From positions 11,739 to 75,738 of the forward strand of contig CAVTGB010000012.1 of NCBI GenBank assembly GCA_963734125.1: 64,000 nucleotides of DNA, given 5' to 3'. Source of the DNA: DATARH01 sp963734125. Lineage in GTDB: Bacteria; Pseudomonadota; Alphaproteobacteria; ATCC43930; CGMCC-115725. Below, one piece after another: positions 35,496 to 44,688 of this stretch; within the stretch, counting starts at the first letter, position 1, and every line of letters starts with the position of its first letter. The notes under the pieces are model-generated. The model saw only the letters and a list, made by a program, of their open reading frames with translations, had not been told where the DNA came from and searched no databases. The translations under genes and the position numbers were made by a program.

Positions 35496-36458
35496 TTACG
35501 CCGCCACCTTTTCCAGCCTATGGATGACCCGCATCCGTTTCGGCACCGGGTCCTTGGAGAAGCGCGACCACGAGCGGCCGGTCAATTCGCCGACATAGAT
35601 GTTGCCGCGCGAATCAACCGCGATCCCGTGGGGCGAGGTGAACTGCCCCGGCCCCATCCCGCCATGCGGCTTCCCGAGCCGCGCCACCACCTTGCCTTTC
35701 AGCGTGTGGATCGAGACCCGTGCCCCGATATTCGGCCAATCCTTGTTGATTTCGCCCGCCGGCCCGCCCTCACCGATATAGCAGAGCGGGTCAGGCCCGT
35801 GCCCCAAACACATGCCGTTCGGCCGGTGCAGGTTGTTCCACTGGGTTTCCCACTTGCCGTTGCCGTCAAACACCTGGACGCGGTGGTTTTCGCGGTCGGC
35901 GAGGTAGACCCAGCCGGCGGGGTCGCAGCAGATGTTGTGGGCGATATTGAACTGGCCCGGATCGGTGCCGGATTCGCCCCAGGATTTTTCCAATTTGCCG
36001 TCGATCGAATATTTGTGGATGCGGGCGTTGCCGTAGCCGTCCGAGACGTAGACGTGGTCGCATTGCGGCGACAATGCGGTATGGGTGCAGCGGTGGAACG
36101 GTTCGCCCGACATGAACGGCGCGGGCTTCCCCGGCACCCCCAGCGTCATCAGCACCTTTCCGTCGAGCGTGCAGTGCCGCACTGTGTGGTCGCCGTCATC
36201 GGTCAGCCAGATCGTGTCGTCGGGGGCGACGTGGACGCCGTGCGGCCGGGTGAAGACACCCTCGCCCCAGGTGCGCAGCAGATTGCCGTCCTTGTCGAAG
36301 ACCGCGATCGGGTGGTCGCCGCGGTTGAAGGCATAGACGTTGTCATGACTGTCGACCCCGACCGCGGCGCAATCGCCGAGCACGATCTCGTCGGGGATTT
36401 TCGCCCAGTTCTCCTGGACTTCGAAGGTCCACTCGCCGCCGCCGAGCCGCTCCGCCAT
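35496..36458 (-). CDS. NHL-repeat six-bladed beta-propeller protein
   Basis: 320 residues made of NHL repeats: AVGVDSHDNVYAFNRGDHPI, GVHVAPDDTIWLTDDGDHTV, VYVSDGYGNARIHKYSIDG, VYLADRENHRVQVFDGNG and HGIAVDSRGNIYVGELT. This is the fold of peptidyl-alpha-hydroxyglycine lyase and many sugar-lactone or stress-linked propellers. No signal peptide is visible, so it is probably cytoplasmic. The start is ATG 36458 with GGGAGG before it. The reaction, if any, is unknown. Confidence 0.88.
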   Translation of the reverse strand: MAERLGGGEWTFEVQENWAKIPDEIVLGDCAAVGVDSHDNVYAFNRGDHPIAVFDKDGNLLRTWGEGVFTRPHGVHVAPDDTIWLTDDGDHTVRHCTLDGKVLMTLGVPGKPAPFMSGEPFHRCTHTALSPQCDHVYVSDGYGNARIHKYSIDGKLEKSWGESGTDPGQFNIAHNICCDPAGWVYLADRENHRVQVFDGNGKWETQWNNLHRPNGMCLGHGPDPLCYIGEGGPAGEINKDWPNIGARVSIHTLKGKVVARLGKPHGGMGPGQFTSPHGIAVDSRGNIYVGELTGRSWSRFSKDPVPKRMRVIHRLEKVAA

Positions 36459-36488
36459 CGCTTCCTCCCTCGCTCCCAATTGGCGAGA

Positions 36489-37475
36489 TCATAAATCCGC
36501 GCCGTTCTCGGCCACCCCAATAATGTCATCCCGGCGAAAGCCGGCCCATTTGTCAGCTTGCGAGTTGGCGGAAGGATGGGTCCCGGCTTGCGCCGGGATG
36601 ACGGTTTTTTTCAGGCCACCTTCGCGGCCGCCTTCGCCGCTCGGCGAGCCAACACGATCTTCTCGGCCGCAGTGGCCGAGGAAATGCGGCGCCGAACCGC
36701 CTTCGGCGAGGAGGTCGAGGAATTCGTCGGGCGCGGTGATGCGCACCGTGCCGAGAATATCGGCGCCGCGCGCGAGAAAGGCGTCGGGCAGCATGCCGAC
36801 GGTCGGGCCGACGCACGGTGACCCGCGCCTCGGGCCGCGCCAGGGCAAGCAGGTCTTCGAGCGTGTCGTTGAGCAGGGTCGCGCCGGTGATCAGCAGCAC
36901 ATCGGCGGCGGGCACGATCTCCGGCGCCAATTCGGCCGGGCGGTAGAACGGCATCTCCTCGGGTTGAGCGCAGCCGGGTTCCGCTCCAGCACGAGATAGG
37001 GCTGATGGCGGCGCTTCAGCTCTTTCAGGAACGGGATGAAGGCGCCGACGAGGACGACCCGGTCGCCGTCGCGGAATTTCGCTCGCGTCGAACGCGTCGG
37101 CGCCGGGCAGCAGCTCGACCCCGGGAGCGGGGCGGCGTCGCCAGCACAATTCGGCCAGCGCATTCAAGGTGGCGATGCCGACCGCGCGGGAGAGGCCGTT
37201 ATCGGCGAGCGCCTCGCGCATCAGCTCGGATGCCGGACGCCCGGCGAGGCGCCGGAAGGCGACGCGGTGCGCCGATATCGGGCAGCAGATGTCGCCGGGG
37301 GCGGCGTCGCGCGGCGTCGCGCAGGTGCCGGCGGTGCCGGCGGTCAGCTTGACCCCGGTGAAAAAGAGGCCGATGACCGCCCGCTCGACCGTGAATGCCG
37401 TCGAGCTCGCGCCCGAGAATGTCCGTGACGCGAGGCAATCGTCTCGTTCAGGATGCCGCCGGGCATAGGCCTCAT
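36489..37475 (-). pseudogene. DUF364/DUF4213 (Rossmann-like metal-chelation family) gene with five frameshifts
   Basis: Joining frames gives a full-length family protein: VTDILGRELDGIH, AVIGLFFTGVKLTAGTAGTC, DICCPISAHRVAFRRLAG, AVGIATLNALAELCW, DGDRVVLVGAFIPFLKELK, YLVLERNPAALN, EEMPFYRPAELAPEIVPAAD, VLLITGATLLNDTLEDLLAL, then VGPTVGMLPDAFLARGADIL. Breaks lie near 37430, 37390 and 37075 (insertions), 36960 (deletion) and 36816 (insertion). The start is ATG 37475 after AGGAGAGG. The last frame runs on through a family B repeat to 36489. The proteins bind metals or pterin-like ligands; the function is unproven. Confidence 0.75.
36525..36603. repeat. Intergenic palindromic repeat, family B
   Basis: GTCATCCCGGCGAAAGCCGG and its partner GGTCCCGGCTTGCGCCGGGATGAC (motif span 36580-36603), about 40 bases apart. 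It lies between the NHL gene and the DUF364 gene and is read through by the DUF364 last frame. Confidence 0.85.
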
Positions 37476-37521
37476 GCCTCTCCTTCTCTCACGCAACAGA
37501 TACAGCACAACCGCTCATGCC

Positions 37522-37966
37522 ATGAAATTGATCCATGTCAGCGCCGCCACGGCGGCGCTCGTCGTTGTTTCTCTAGCCGCGCCGCCTGCCGTGGCGGCAG
37601 GGAGCACCAGGCAAGATGACCGAGATGGCGGACGGCCTCAAATACACCGACACCACTGTCGGCACCGGCGCCGAAGCGACCAAGGGTCAGAAGGTCAGCG
37701 TGCATTACACCGGTTGGCTCTATAACAACGACGCGAAGGGCGCGAAATTCGACAGTTCGCTCGATCGCGGCCAGCCGTTCAGTTTTGCCCTGGGCGCGGG
37801 GCAGGTGATCCGCGGCTGGGACGAAGGCGTCGCCGGAATGAAGGTCGGCGGCAAGCGCACCCTCATCATCCCGCCCGAGCTCGGCTACGGTGCGCGCGGC
37901 GCCGGCGGCGTCATCCCGCCCAACGCGACGCTGATGTTCGATGTCGAACTGGTGAAGGTCGACTGA
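37522..37966 (+). CDS. FKBP-type peptidyl-prolyl isomerase (signal peptide in another frame)
   Basis: The mature domain is complete: DGLKYTDTTVGTGAEATKGQ, VSVHYTGWLYNNDAKGAKFD, SLDRGQPFSFALGAGQVIRG, WDEGVAGMKVGGKRTLIIPP and ELGYGARGAGGVIPPNATL. It catalyses proline cis-trans isomerisation. Upstream in another frame is a clear signal peptide (MKLIHVSAATAALVVVSLAA, then PPAVAAGS), starting at ATG 37522. A one-base insertion near 37612 would join them, giving a periplasmic protein. If the break is real, the cytoplasmic form begins at ATG 37616. Divergent from the DUF364 gene. Confidence 0.87.
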
Positions 37967-38202
37967 GCGAGCATCGAGGCAAGGTGGCGACAACCCGCAG
38001 TAGGTCAGGTGGCTTGCATAGACGTTTGCCTGACGGAGTGGAGCTTCTTATTCTATTACCGATAAAAGCGAAGCTCGCCTAACAAGCCTCGCCGACCAGA
38101 CAGCCATCGTCCTCCCTGGTCGCTGGTTGGTGGACTTGATGATCGCGAAAATAGAGCCTAGGTTGGCCGCGCTACCCACAACAAATTAGAGGGAGGCCGG
38201 CT

Positions 38203-38538
38203 ATGCTGTTTTGCTTGACGGCGGATTATACACCGCAAGCCCTTAACGCGATGCGGGAAAACCCCAACACCAACCGCCAGGCGGCAGTTGAACAACTGCT
38301 TGCGGCTGCCGGGGGCAAGCTTGTCGGGATGTACGGGAGAGCTACCAACGGTCCCGGTGTGATGGTGATTTTCGACGTGACTGACCCCGCAATGGCACCC
38401 GCTATATCCGGTGTTGCGGTATCCGCTGGGACCATTCATCACGTCGAACTGACGCGCCTCTTCACGATGGATGAGGTTAAGGGCCTTCGGGAGAGGGCAG
38501 GCAAAATTCGTGGCGCCTACAAGCCGCCCGGTCCGTAA
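38203..38538 (+). CDS. GYD-domain protein
   Basis: A 111-residue small alpha/beta protein of the GYD family (COG4274). Segments: FCLTADYTPQALNAMRENPN, AAVEQLLAAAGGKLVGMYG and GVMVIFDVTDPAMAPAISGV, ending in HHVELTRLFTMDEV. Function unknown; members often appear singly or beside catabolic genes. GAGGGAGGCC precedes the ATG and a rho-independent terminator follows 12 bases after the stop, so this is a single-gene transcript. The 37967-38202 gap upstream is less GC-rich and holds nothing else I recognise. Confidence 0.85.
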   Translation: MLFCLTADYTPQALNAMRENPNTNRQAAVEQLLAAAGGKLVGMYGRATNGPGVMVIFDVTDPAMAPAISGVAVSAGTIHHVELTRLFTMDEVKGLRERAGKIRGAYKPPGP

Positions 38539-38550
38539 TAACGAGCCATC

Positions 38551-38581
38551 GGAGGGCGGCATCTTCCCGCCCTTCCTTTTT
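38551..38581 (+). terminator. Rho-independent terminator of the GYD gene
   Basis: GGAGGGCGG, a short CATCTT loop, then CCGCCC and CTTCCTTTTT: a GC stem followed by a T-rich tail, 12 bases after the stop codon. Confidence 0.75.
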
Positions 38582-38659
38582 AGAAGCGCATTGGCCGCTC
38601 GTCATACCGGTTGGCTCGCCGGTCCTTATGCGTCCGCAACCCGGCCTTGCGCACGCAGG

Positions 38660-39790
38660 TCATCCGTGCCGCGTCTCGGCGTCGGCGCCGGGTGATTGGG
38701 GCGCTGCGCCGGCGAATGCGTGGTGGTCGAAGGCGATGCTCTTGATGACGGCGTAGACCGCGCGTCCCGGAGCGAGGCCGAGCGTTTCGACCGAGCGCCG
38801 GGTCAGCCGCGCGACGAGGGCTTCGCCCGCGCAATCGAGGCGCATCTCGACGATCGGCCCGTCGGCGCGGCCGATCTCGGCGACGGTTCCGGGCAAAATG
38901 TTTAGTGCGCTCAGTCCTTCAGGGGGCGCGAGCGCGATCATCACGTCGCGCGCGCGAATGCGGACCCGCAGCGCCGTGCCGACCGGCAGCTCGAGATGGG
39001 GCACCCGCAATTCGCCCGCCGCGGCTCGCAGCGTCGTCAGGCCAAAGGAAGGATCGTGGCTGGCGACCCTGGTCGCGAGGATGGCGCCGGCTTCGGCGCG
39101 CCCGGTCAGCGGGAAGAGATCGATCCGCCCCATGATCGAGGCGGTCGGCCCGATCGCGGCGACACGACCCTCGGAGAGCACGACCAGATCGGTGGCGAGG
39201 CGGGCGACCTCGGCGATCTGATGGCTGACATAGACGATCGGCACCCCGGCTTCGTCGCGCAGCCGCTCGATGTACGGCAGAATTTCGGTCTTGCGCACTT
39301 CGTCGAGCGAGGCCAGCGGCTCGTCCATGACCAGCAGGCGCGGGCGGGCAAGCAGCGCCCGGCCGATCGCAACTCGCTGCTTTTCGCCGCCCGACAGGTG
39401 TGCCGGCCGCCGGTCGAGGAGCGCGCCGATGCCTAAGAGGTCGACGATCTGCTCGACTTCGCCGGCGCGCCCGCCTTTCGGCGCGAACCAGCGGCCGTAA
39501 AGCAGGTTCTGCCGCACGCTGAGGTGCGGAAACAGGCGCCCCTCCTGAAACACATAGCCGACGCGGCGGCGGCGCGCCGGCACAAAGATGCCATGCTCGG
39601 TGTCGGTCAAAATTTCGCCATCGACGATGATATGGCCGCGCTCGGGGCGCAGGAGCCCGGCGATCGCGTTGATCAGCGTCGTTTTGCCGGCGCCCGAGCG
39701 GCCGAAGAGCGCGGTCAGACCGCCGGCGCTCCTGAACGCGGCGTCGAGGGTAAAGCTCCCGAAACGGTGCGCGACCGCGACCTCAAGCAT
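38660..39790 (-). CDS. modC: Molybdate ABC transporter ATP-binding protein
   Basis: 376 residues. Walker A GRSGAGKTT, signature LSGGEKQRVAIGRA, Walker B LLVMDEPLASLD, H-loop VYVSHQIAEVA, then a C-terminal MOP molybdate-binding domain (VRIRARDVMIALAPPEGLSALN, NILPGTVAEI). ModC drives molybdate uptake for molybdoenzymes. The ATG lies one base beyond the modB stop, and the three mod genes are in the order modA-modB-modC. Confidence 0.95.
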   Translation of the reverse strand: MLEVAVAHRFGSFTLDAAFRSAGGLTALFGRSGAGKTTLINAIAGLLRPERGHIIVDGEILTDTEHGIFVPARRRRVGYVFQEGRLFPHLSVRQNLLYGRWFAPKGGRAGEVEQIVDLLGIGALLDRRPAHLSGGEKQRVAIGRALLARPRLLVMDEPLASLDEVRKTEILPYIERLRDEAGVPIVYVSHQIAEVARLATDLVVLSEGRVAAIGPTASIMGRIDLFPLTGRAEAGAILATRVASHDPSFGLTTLRAAAGELRVPHLELPVGTALRVRIRARDVMIALAPPEGLSALNILPGTVAEIGRADGPIVEMRLDCAGEALVARLTRRSVETLGLAPGRAVYAVIKSIAFDHHAFAGAAPQSPGADAETRHG

Positions 39791-39791
39791 G

Positions 39792-40497
39792 TCAGAGCCC
39801 GTGAATGCGACGCGACGCGCGCTCGATCAGCACCTCGGACGCGAGGAGCGCGGCGAGCGAGATCAGAAATCGAGACGAGCGTCAGCCGGAACGCGGCGAG
39901 ATCGCCGCCGGGCACCTGCAGGAGCGTATAGATCGCCACCGGCAGCGTCTGGGTTTCGCCCGGGATGTTTGAAACGAAGGTGATCGTCGCACCGAATTCG
40001 CCGAGCGCGCGGGCGAAAGAAAGGATCATCCCGGCGACGATCCCGGGCAGGATCGACGGCAGGGTGATCGTCGCGAACACCCAGAACCGATTGGCGCCGA
40101 GTGTCGCCGCGGCATCCTCGAGCCGGCGGTCGACGGCCTCGATCGACAGCCGCATCGAGCGCACCATCAACGGAAACCCCATGACCGCGCAGGCCAAGGC
40201 GGCGCCGGTCCAGCGAAACGCAAGGACAATGCCGAGAGTGTCGGCGAGGAGGCGCCCGAGGGGCCCCTTCCGGCCGAACAAGAGGAGCAGGATATAGCCG
40301 GTGACGACCGGCGGCATGACCAGCGGCAGATAGACCACCGCGTTCACCAGCGACTTTCCCCAGAAGCGCCCGCGCGCCAAGAGGAGCGAGACCGCGATCC
40401 CGATCGGCAGGCTCCACAGCGTCGCCCACAACGCCACCTTCAGCGACAGGCGGATCGCGGTCACCTCGTCGGGCGAAAACGAGAGGAATGCGCTCAC
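39792..40497 (-). CDS. modB: Molybdate ABC transporter permease (one frameshift)
   Basis: An inner-membrane permease with about five helices, starting at GTG 40497, which overlaps the modA stop (GTGA). Family segments: ALRLSLKVALWATLWSLPIG (here AIRLSLKVALWATLW), LPLVMPPVVTGYILLLLFG, ALACAVMGFPLMVRSMRLS, the EAA loop EDAAATLGANRFWVFATITLP, and RALGEFGATITFVSNIPGET. A one-base insertion near 39868 breaks the last 25 codons; the alternative frame restores ISLAALLASEVLIERASRR and stops at 39792, immediately before modC. Confidence 0.92.
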
Positions 40498-41330
40498 CGT
40501 GGGGTATCGAGCTCGGTAAAGCCCTCAGCCGCGAACAGCGCGCCGGCGGCGGGCCCGCGCAGGTAGGCGGCGAAGGCGGGAGACTCGGGGTCGGCGGCGC
40601 GGGTCAACGCCATCGGATAGACGATTGGTGGATGGCTGTCGGCGGGAAACGTCCCGACGATGCGGACGGCGGGCTCGGCGGACGCGTCGGTCCGGTAGAC
40701 GATGCCGAGCGGGGCTTCGCCGCGCGCAACCAAAAGGAGCGCGGCGCGGACATTCTCGGCCGCGGCGATACGTCCGGCGACCGTCTGCCATACGCCGAGT
40801 GCATTGAGAGCCGCCTTGGCATAGCGCCCGGCAGGGACGCCGCTCGGGTCCGCCATCGCCAAACGCCCGTCGCCGAGGAGAGCGGCGAGCGGAAAGCCGG
40901 GCGCGATCGCAACGCCTGCGGCGCTGTCCCTCGGTGCGATCAGGACCAGAGTGTTGCCGAGCAGGTCGATGCGGGTTTTGGGATCGATAAGCTGGCGATC
41001 CTGCAGATAATCCATCCAATCTTCGTCGGCCGAGATGAAGAGGTCGGCCGGCGCGCTGTTCTCGATCTGCTTGGCGAGGGTCGAACTCGCCGCATAGGAG
41101 ATCGTCACTTGCTTGCCGGCGGCGCTGCGCCATTGCCCGGCGATCCCATCGAGCGCGGTCTTGAGGCTGGCGGCGGCGAAGACCAATACGGGGCGAGATT
41201 GGGCCGACAAACTCGTTGCGAATGCCGCTGCGGCTACCCCGGCGATCGTCCCAAGGAACGCTCTGCGCTCCCAAGATACTTGGTTTTCGGGGGCAAGAGG
41301 AGGCACCGGCCGCAGCACCAGTCTTGTCAT
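40494..41330 (-). CDS. modA: Molybdate ABC transporter periplasmic binding protein
   Basis: About 278 residues. Signal region with Arg-Arg (ERRAFLGTIAGVAAAAFATS), then VLVFAAASLKTALDGIAGQW, YAASSTLAKQIENSAPADLF, ISADEDWMDYL, LGNTLVLIAP and MADPSGVPAGRYAKAAL. These are the conserved ligand-binding segments of ModA. The start is uncertain: the ATG at 41330 belongs to a family B repeat and the frame continues upstream through it. Operon modA-modB-modC with a 4-base modA-modB overlap. I see no ModE box or Moco riboswitch upstream. Confidence 0.93.
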   Translation of the reverse strand: MTRLVLRPVPPLAPENQVSWERRAFLGTIAGVAAAAFATSLSAQSRPVLVFAAASLKTALDGIAGQWRSAAGKQVTISYAASSTLAKQIENSAPADLFISADEDWMDYLQDRQLIDPKTRIDLLGNTLVLIAPRDSAAGVAIAPGFPLAALLGDGRLAMADPSGVPAGRYAKAALNALGVWQTVAGRIAAAENVRAALLLVARGEAPLGIVYRTDASAEPAVRIVGTFPADSHPPIVYPMALTRAADPESPAFAAYLRGPAAGALFAAEGFTELDTPR

Positions 41331-41388
41331 ACCGGCGAACGCCGGTATCCATGTCCGAAATGGGTCCCGGCATGCGCCGGGACGACAC
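41326..41388. repeat. Intergenic palindromic repeat, family B, at the modA start
   Basis: GTCATACCGGCGAACGCCGG and GGGTCCCGGCATGCGCCGGG face each other across about 20 bases. The first arm contains the likely modA ATG. The element occupies the divergent region between modA and an SDR gene. Confidence 0.8.
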
Positions 41389-41501
41389 CGAGAGGAACGG
41401 CGCCTTGCATCGTCATCCAATCAGACCAGGATCCTTGCGCCGCCATGGCGCTCGGCCGGCGCCACTCGTATCGTAGCGCTTTCTGACGAGCGAGAACCAG
41501 C

Positions 41502-42317
41502 ATGAGCGATCCGCTATCTCCCACAGACGATTTGGGCCTCTTGGGCAAGGTGGCGATCGTCACCGGCGGCGGGGCGCCCGATGACGGGATCGGCAATGGC
41601 CGCGCCGCAGCGATGCTGCTGGCCCGCGCCGGCGCGCGGGTGCTTGTCGTTGACATCGTGCGCGACGCCGCCGAGCAGACCGTGGCGATGATTGCAGCCG
41701 AGGGCGGCACCGCTGAGCCCTTCGTCGCCGACGTCGTCGACGAGGCGCAGTGCCGCGCGATCGTCGATGAAGCGCTCGCCCGGTTCGGCCGGCTCGATCT
41801 CCTCGACAACAATGTCGGGATCGGCGGGCGCGGCAGCGTCGTCGATACCGCGGTCGCCGATTGGCGGCGGATCATGCAGGTCAATGTCGACAGCATGTTT
41901 CTCGTCTCGCGCTTTGCGATCCCGGCGATGATCGAAACCGCCAAGGGCGGCGCCATCGTCAACGTCTCCTCGATCTCGGCATTGCGGCCGCGCGGGCTGA
42001 CCGCGTACTCGACCTCGAAAGGCGCGGTCATCGCGCTGACCCGGGCGATGGCGGTGGATCACGGGCCCCAAGGCATCCGCGTCAATTGCGTCGCGCCCGG
42101 CCCCATCTACACCCCGCGCATGTACACCGGGCAGATGAGCCCCGCGGGCCGCGAGGCGCGGCGCAAGGCCTCGGTCCTCGGGATCGAGGGGCTCGGCTGG
42201 GACATCGGTCATGCGGTGCGGTTCCTCTTGTCGGAAGAGGCGCGCTACATCACCGGGCAGACCCTTGTCGTCGACGGCGGGGCGAGCCTCGTTGGCCCGA
42301 GCCGGGCACCGGGTTAG
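41502..42317 (+). CDS. SDR family oxidoreductase
   Basis: 271 residues. The nucleotide loop carries an insertion (VTGGGAPDDGIGNGRAAAML instead of TGGGxGIG), LDNNVGIGG replaces NNAG, the catalytic pair is in AYSTSKGAV, and it ends with TGQTLVVDGGASLVGP. A functional dehydrogenase is likely. The substrate is unknown. It is transcribed away from the molybdate operon and followed by a small exported peptide gene. Confidence 0.9.
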   Translation: MSDPLSPTDDLGLLGKVAIVTGGGAPDDGIGNGRAAAMLLARAGARVLVVDIVRDAAEQTVAMIAAEGGTAEPFVADVVDEAQCRAIVDEALARFGRLDLLDNNVGIGGRGSVVDTAVADWRRIMQVNVDSMFLVSRFAIPAMIETAKGGAIVNVSSISALRPRGLTAYSTSKGAVIALTRAMAVDHGPQGIRVNCVAPGPIYTPRMYTGQMSPAGREARRKASVLGIEGLGWDIGHAVRFLLSEEARYITGQTLVVDGGASLVGPSRAPG

Positions 42318-42385
42318 CGCCGGAGCGGCAGGTTAGTCAGTCTAAAACGTTTGCCGCCGCATGCTGACCCCAAAGGAGACAACAC

Positions 42386-42655
42386 ATGCGCAAGGGATTT
42401 GTCGCTTTGACGTCGGTGGCCGCGGTGGTGGCGGCGGTCGGGATGACGGCCCCGGCTTTCGCGCAGCCCGGCAATGGTCATGGACATGGGGCCGCTGCCA
42501 GCAGCGCTAGCGGCGGCTCGGGAACGCCCGGCGGCTTCAGTCACGGACAAAAGCACGGCTGGAACGGCGGCACCACGCCGCTGGGCTGGACCGGTCATGG
42601 CAAGAAGACCGGCTGGGGCACCGGAACGATGCCGCCCGGCTTGAACGGCCACTGA
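42386..42655 (+). CDS. Small exported Gly/His-rich peptide
   Basis: An 89-residue precursor with a clear signal peptide (GFVALTSVAAVVAAVGMTAP, cleavage after AFA). The mature part, about 62 residues, is rich in Gly, His, Ser and Trp: QPGNGHGHGAAASS, then two loosely repeated blocks GQKHGWNGGTTPLGW and GHGKKTGWGTGTMPPG. The pattern suggests an unstructured periplasmic or secreted peptide that could bind metal through its histidines; I know no family for it. AGGAGACAAC precedes the ATG. Confidence 0.7.
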   Translation: MRKGFVALTSVAAVVAAVGMTAPAFAQPGNGHGHGAAASSASGGSGTPGGFSHGQKHGWNGGTTPLGWTGHGKKTGWGTGTMPPGLNGH

Positions 42656-42686
42656 ACCACGCGACGCACCGCCGGTCATCGCCGGA

Positions 42687-43169
42687 TCACGGTACCAGTT
42701 CCTTGGCCGGTGCGGATGCCGCGGTGGGCTCGGCATCGAGCATCGCCTGAAGTTGGCGCTTCACCCGCCGCATGCACTCGGAAAACTGCTCTCGTTCAGG
42801 CGTCGACAGGAGCCCGAGCGAATCATCCACCGTCCGGTCGGCGATCTGTGCCAATTGCACCTGAATCAAATCCGATCCCGCGGTGAGGAAGAGGCGGTTG
42901 ACCCGCCGGTCGGTGGCGTCGGGGCGGCGCTCAACCCAGCCCTTCTTCTCCATGCGGTCGACCATCCGCCCGGCGGTGGCCTTCTCGACCTCCAGCATCT
43001 CGGCAAGCTCCGACTGGGTGGCGCCGGGCCGGCGGTGCAGCCGGTTGATCACCAGCCACTGCGACCGGGTCAGCCCGAGCCGGCGCACCCGCCGATCGAA
43101 GGCGGTGCGCAACAGGCGCGCGACATCCGAGATCAGAAACCCGATCTGGCGCTCGTCTTCGGAAGGCAA
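42687..43169 (-). CDS. MarR-family transcriptional regulator
   Basis: A 160-residue winged-helix dimer. Segments: ISDVARLLRTAFDRRVRRLG, LTRSQWLVINRLHRRPGATQ, the recognition helix region SELAEMLEVEKATAGRMVDR and the wing WVERRPDATDRRVNRLFLT. It probably represses a neighbouring operon in response to an aromatic ligand. Divergent from a hypothetical gene (43408); the 43170-43407 gap would hold its operator but I find no convincing palindrome. Confidence 0.92.
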   Translation of the reverse strand: MPSEDERQIGFLISDVARLLRTAFDRRVRRLGLTRSQWLVINRLHRRPGATQSELAEMLEVEKATAGRMVDRMEKKGWVERRPDATDRRVNRLFLTAGSDLIQVQLAQIADRTVDDSLGLLSTPEREQFSECMRRVKRQLQAMLDAEPTAASAPAKELVP

Positions 43170-43407
43170 GGGGGTTCCCCGAATTTAGGTGTCTAGGCTA
43201 TGGTTGCTTAGCATACCTTTTGTAGGCGACAAACCAGAACCATGGCTGGCGCGAAGGATGTGCTGCCGGTCATGCTGGTCCGCCCCCGGGGTGCGCGCTT
43301 GGTGGATGGGGCGAGGGGCACCACGGCGCCTTTTCCTTCGCCTGCCGGTCTCGCTAATATCCGCAGTTCACCCCACGAGAGGGCTGATCATTGCGAGGGG
43401 AGGAAAG

Positions 43408-44154
43408 ATGGACCTGCAAGCGCTCCGCGAAGCGGCGATCGAGGCGACCTCGCGTGCCCTCCATGACAGGCACGGCTTTGTGCCGAGCGACGAAAGCGAC
43501 GAGTGGGAAGACGAATACCGCCGGCAGTTTGCGCTTTTGAAACAACGCTTCGCGACCGAGGCGCCGACCACCGCGCCGCCGCGCCCGCCGGCCGCCACGC
43601 CTGGTGCCGGCCGCGAGTGGCCGGAGCTTTCGGGCACGCCGGAGCAGAAGCGCTGGGCTGCGACGATCCGCGAGGAACGACTGCGCGAGATCCCGGGCGA
43701 GCCGTTCCGCGCCTGGCTGGCGCGGACCTGGACCCGCGCCAAGGTGTGGGTCGATACCCGCGACGTGCCGGCCGCCGTCCTGGTCCAGCGGCTGCGCCCG
43801 CAATTCGACGAGTTTCGCAAGGAGGCCGCCGCGACCGCCATGGCGCGCGCCGCCGAGGCGCAACAGAAGGCCGCCCAGGCGGCCGCCCACCAGCAGCGGC
43901 TGAAGGATGCCGGGATCACGCCGGAGGGTCTGGTTGAGCTGGTCGACGCCAGCGACCGCTTCGATCTGGCCCCGCTGACGGTAAAGCTCGCCGAGATCGC
44001 CGTCGAGGGGCGCCACCTGCGGATCTTCGAGACGAGCGACCCCAACCTGCTGCTGGTCAAGGAAAAGAAGGGCCCGCTGCAGGTGCCGGACTACGCGATC
44101 GAGCGTGATGAAGGCCTGGTCGGCGATTTGAAGCTCTACGCCGAGGCGCCGTAG
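43408..44154 (+). CDS. Hypothetical protein, helical
   Basis: 248 residues, not recognised. The ATG at 43408 follows GAGGGGAGGAAAG, which decides the start over the frame open from 43189. An acidic N-terminus (HGFVPSDESDEWEDEYRRQF) is followed by a Pro/Ala linker (about 55-75), then a helical stretch with a probable coiled coil (EFRKEAAATAMARAAEAQQK and AAQAAAHQQRL) and a C-terminal alpha/beta part (HLRIFETSDPNLLLVKEKKG). No signal or membrane segment. Divergent from the MarR gene, so a MarR target is possible. Confidence 0.7.
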   Translation: MDLQALREAAIEATSRALHDRHGFVPSDESDEWEDEYRRQFALLKQRFATEAPTTAPPRPPAATPGAGREWPELSGTPEQKRWAATIREERLREIPGEPFRAWLARTWTRAKVWVDTRDVPAAVLVQRLRPQFDEFRKEAAATAMARAAEAQQKAAQAAAHQQRLKDAGITPEGLVELVDASDRFDLAPLTVKLAEIAVEGRHLRIFETSDPNLLLVKEKKGPLQVPDYAIERDEGLVGDLKLYAEAP

Positions 44155-44163
44155 GCTGAGCCG

Positions 44164-44577
44164 CTATTGCCGCCGGTGGATGTTGGCGACGATAAAAATC
44201 GCCGGGGTGGAACCGGTGTTTTCGACCCAGTGCGCCCGGGGACCGAACTCGGCGAAGACCTGACCAGGCCGGGAGTGCTGCGTGGTGCCGTCGTCATGGT
44301 GGTTGGTCAGGGTCCCGCTCAGCATGTAGACGATCGTCGGATCACCCTGATGGCTGTGCAGACCGATATGGCCGCCGGGCATCAGCACCGCCCGGCTGAG
44401 GCGCAGTTCGCGGTTGGCGAGGCTGTCGACCTCCGGGGCGAGATCGATCGCGGCAAGGACTTCCTCGCTGACCCCCTTATAGTCGGTCGGCGCGCTCTCT
44501 TGCCCGAGAACGAACCCGGCCGCCAACAGCGCCGACCCGGCGCAGCACAACGCAGCGATATGCCGTCCCGCCCGCAT
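44164..44577 (-). CDS. Exported cupin-domain protein
   Basis: 137 residues. Signal peptide HIAALCCAGSALLAAGFVLG, then a single cupin barrel: LSRAVLMPGGHIGLHSHQGD (motif 1, metal-binding His-x-His) and PTIVYMLSGTLTNHHDDGTT, with AEFGPRAHWVENTG (motif 2, His). Probably periplasmic; members bind a metal and a small acid. The start is ATG 44577 with GGAGG seven bases upstream, chosen within a much longer spurious open frame. Confidence 0.87.
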   Translation of the reverse strand: MRAGRHIAALCCAGSALLAAGFVLGQESAPTDYKGVSEEVLAAIDLAPEVDSLANRELRLSRAVLMPGGHIGLHSHQGDPTIVYMLSGTLTNHHDDGTTQHSRPGQVFAEFGPRAHWVENTGSTPAIFIVANIHRRQ

Positions 44578-44688
44578 CGCCTGCCTCCTTCGGGATTGCC
44601 AGTCCAACGTGTATCCGAAATCTATCAGGTGCACACCTTGCCATGGTTGGCGTAGAAATCTGCTAATGCTCGAAGAGGAGGAACGGCC

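Noticed and set aside
41331..41501. A molybdenum cofactor riboswitch or ModE site before modA
   Set aside because: The region is filled by a family B repeat and shows neither the Moco riboswitch layout nor a ModE-type palindrome I can support.
43170..43407. A MarR operator in the divergent region
   Set aside because: I found short symmetric words but no convincing 12-18 base inverted repeat, so I do not report a site.
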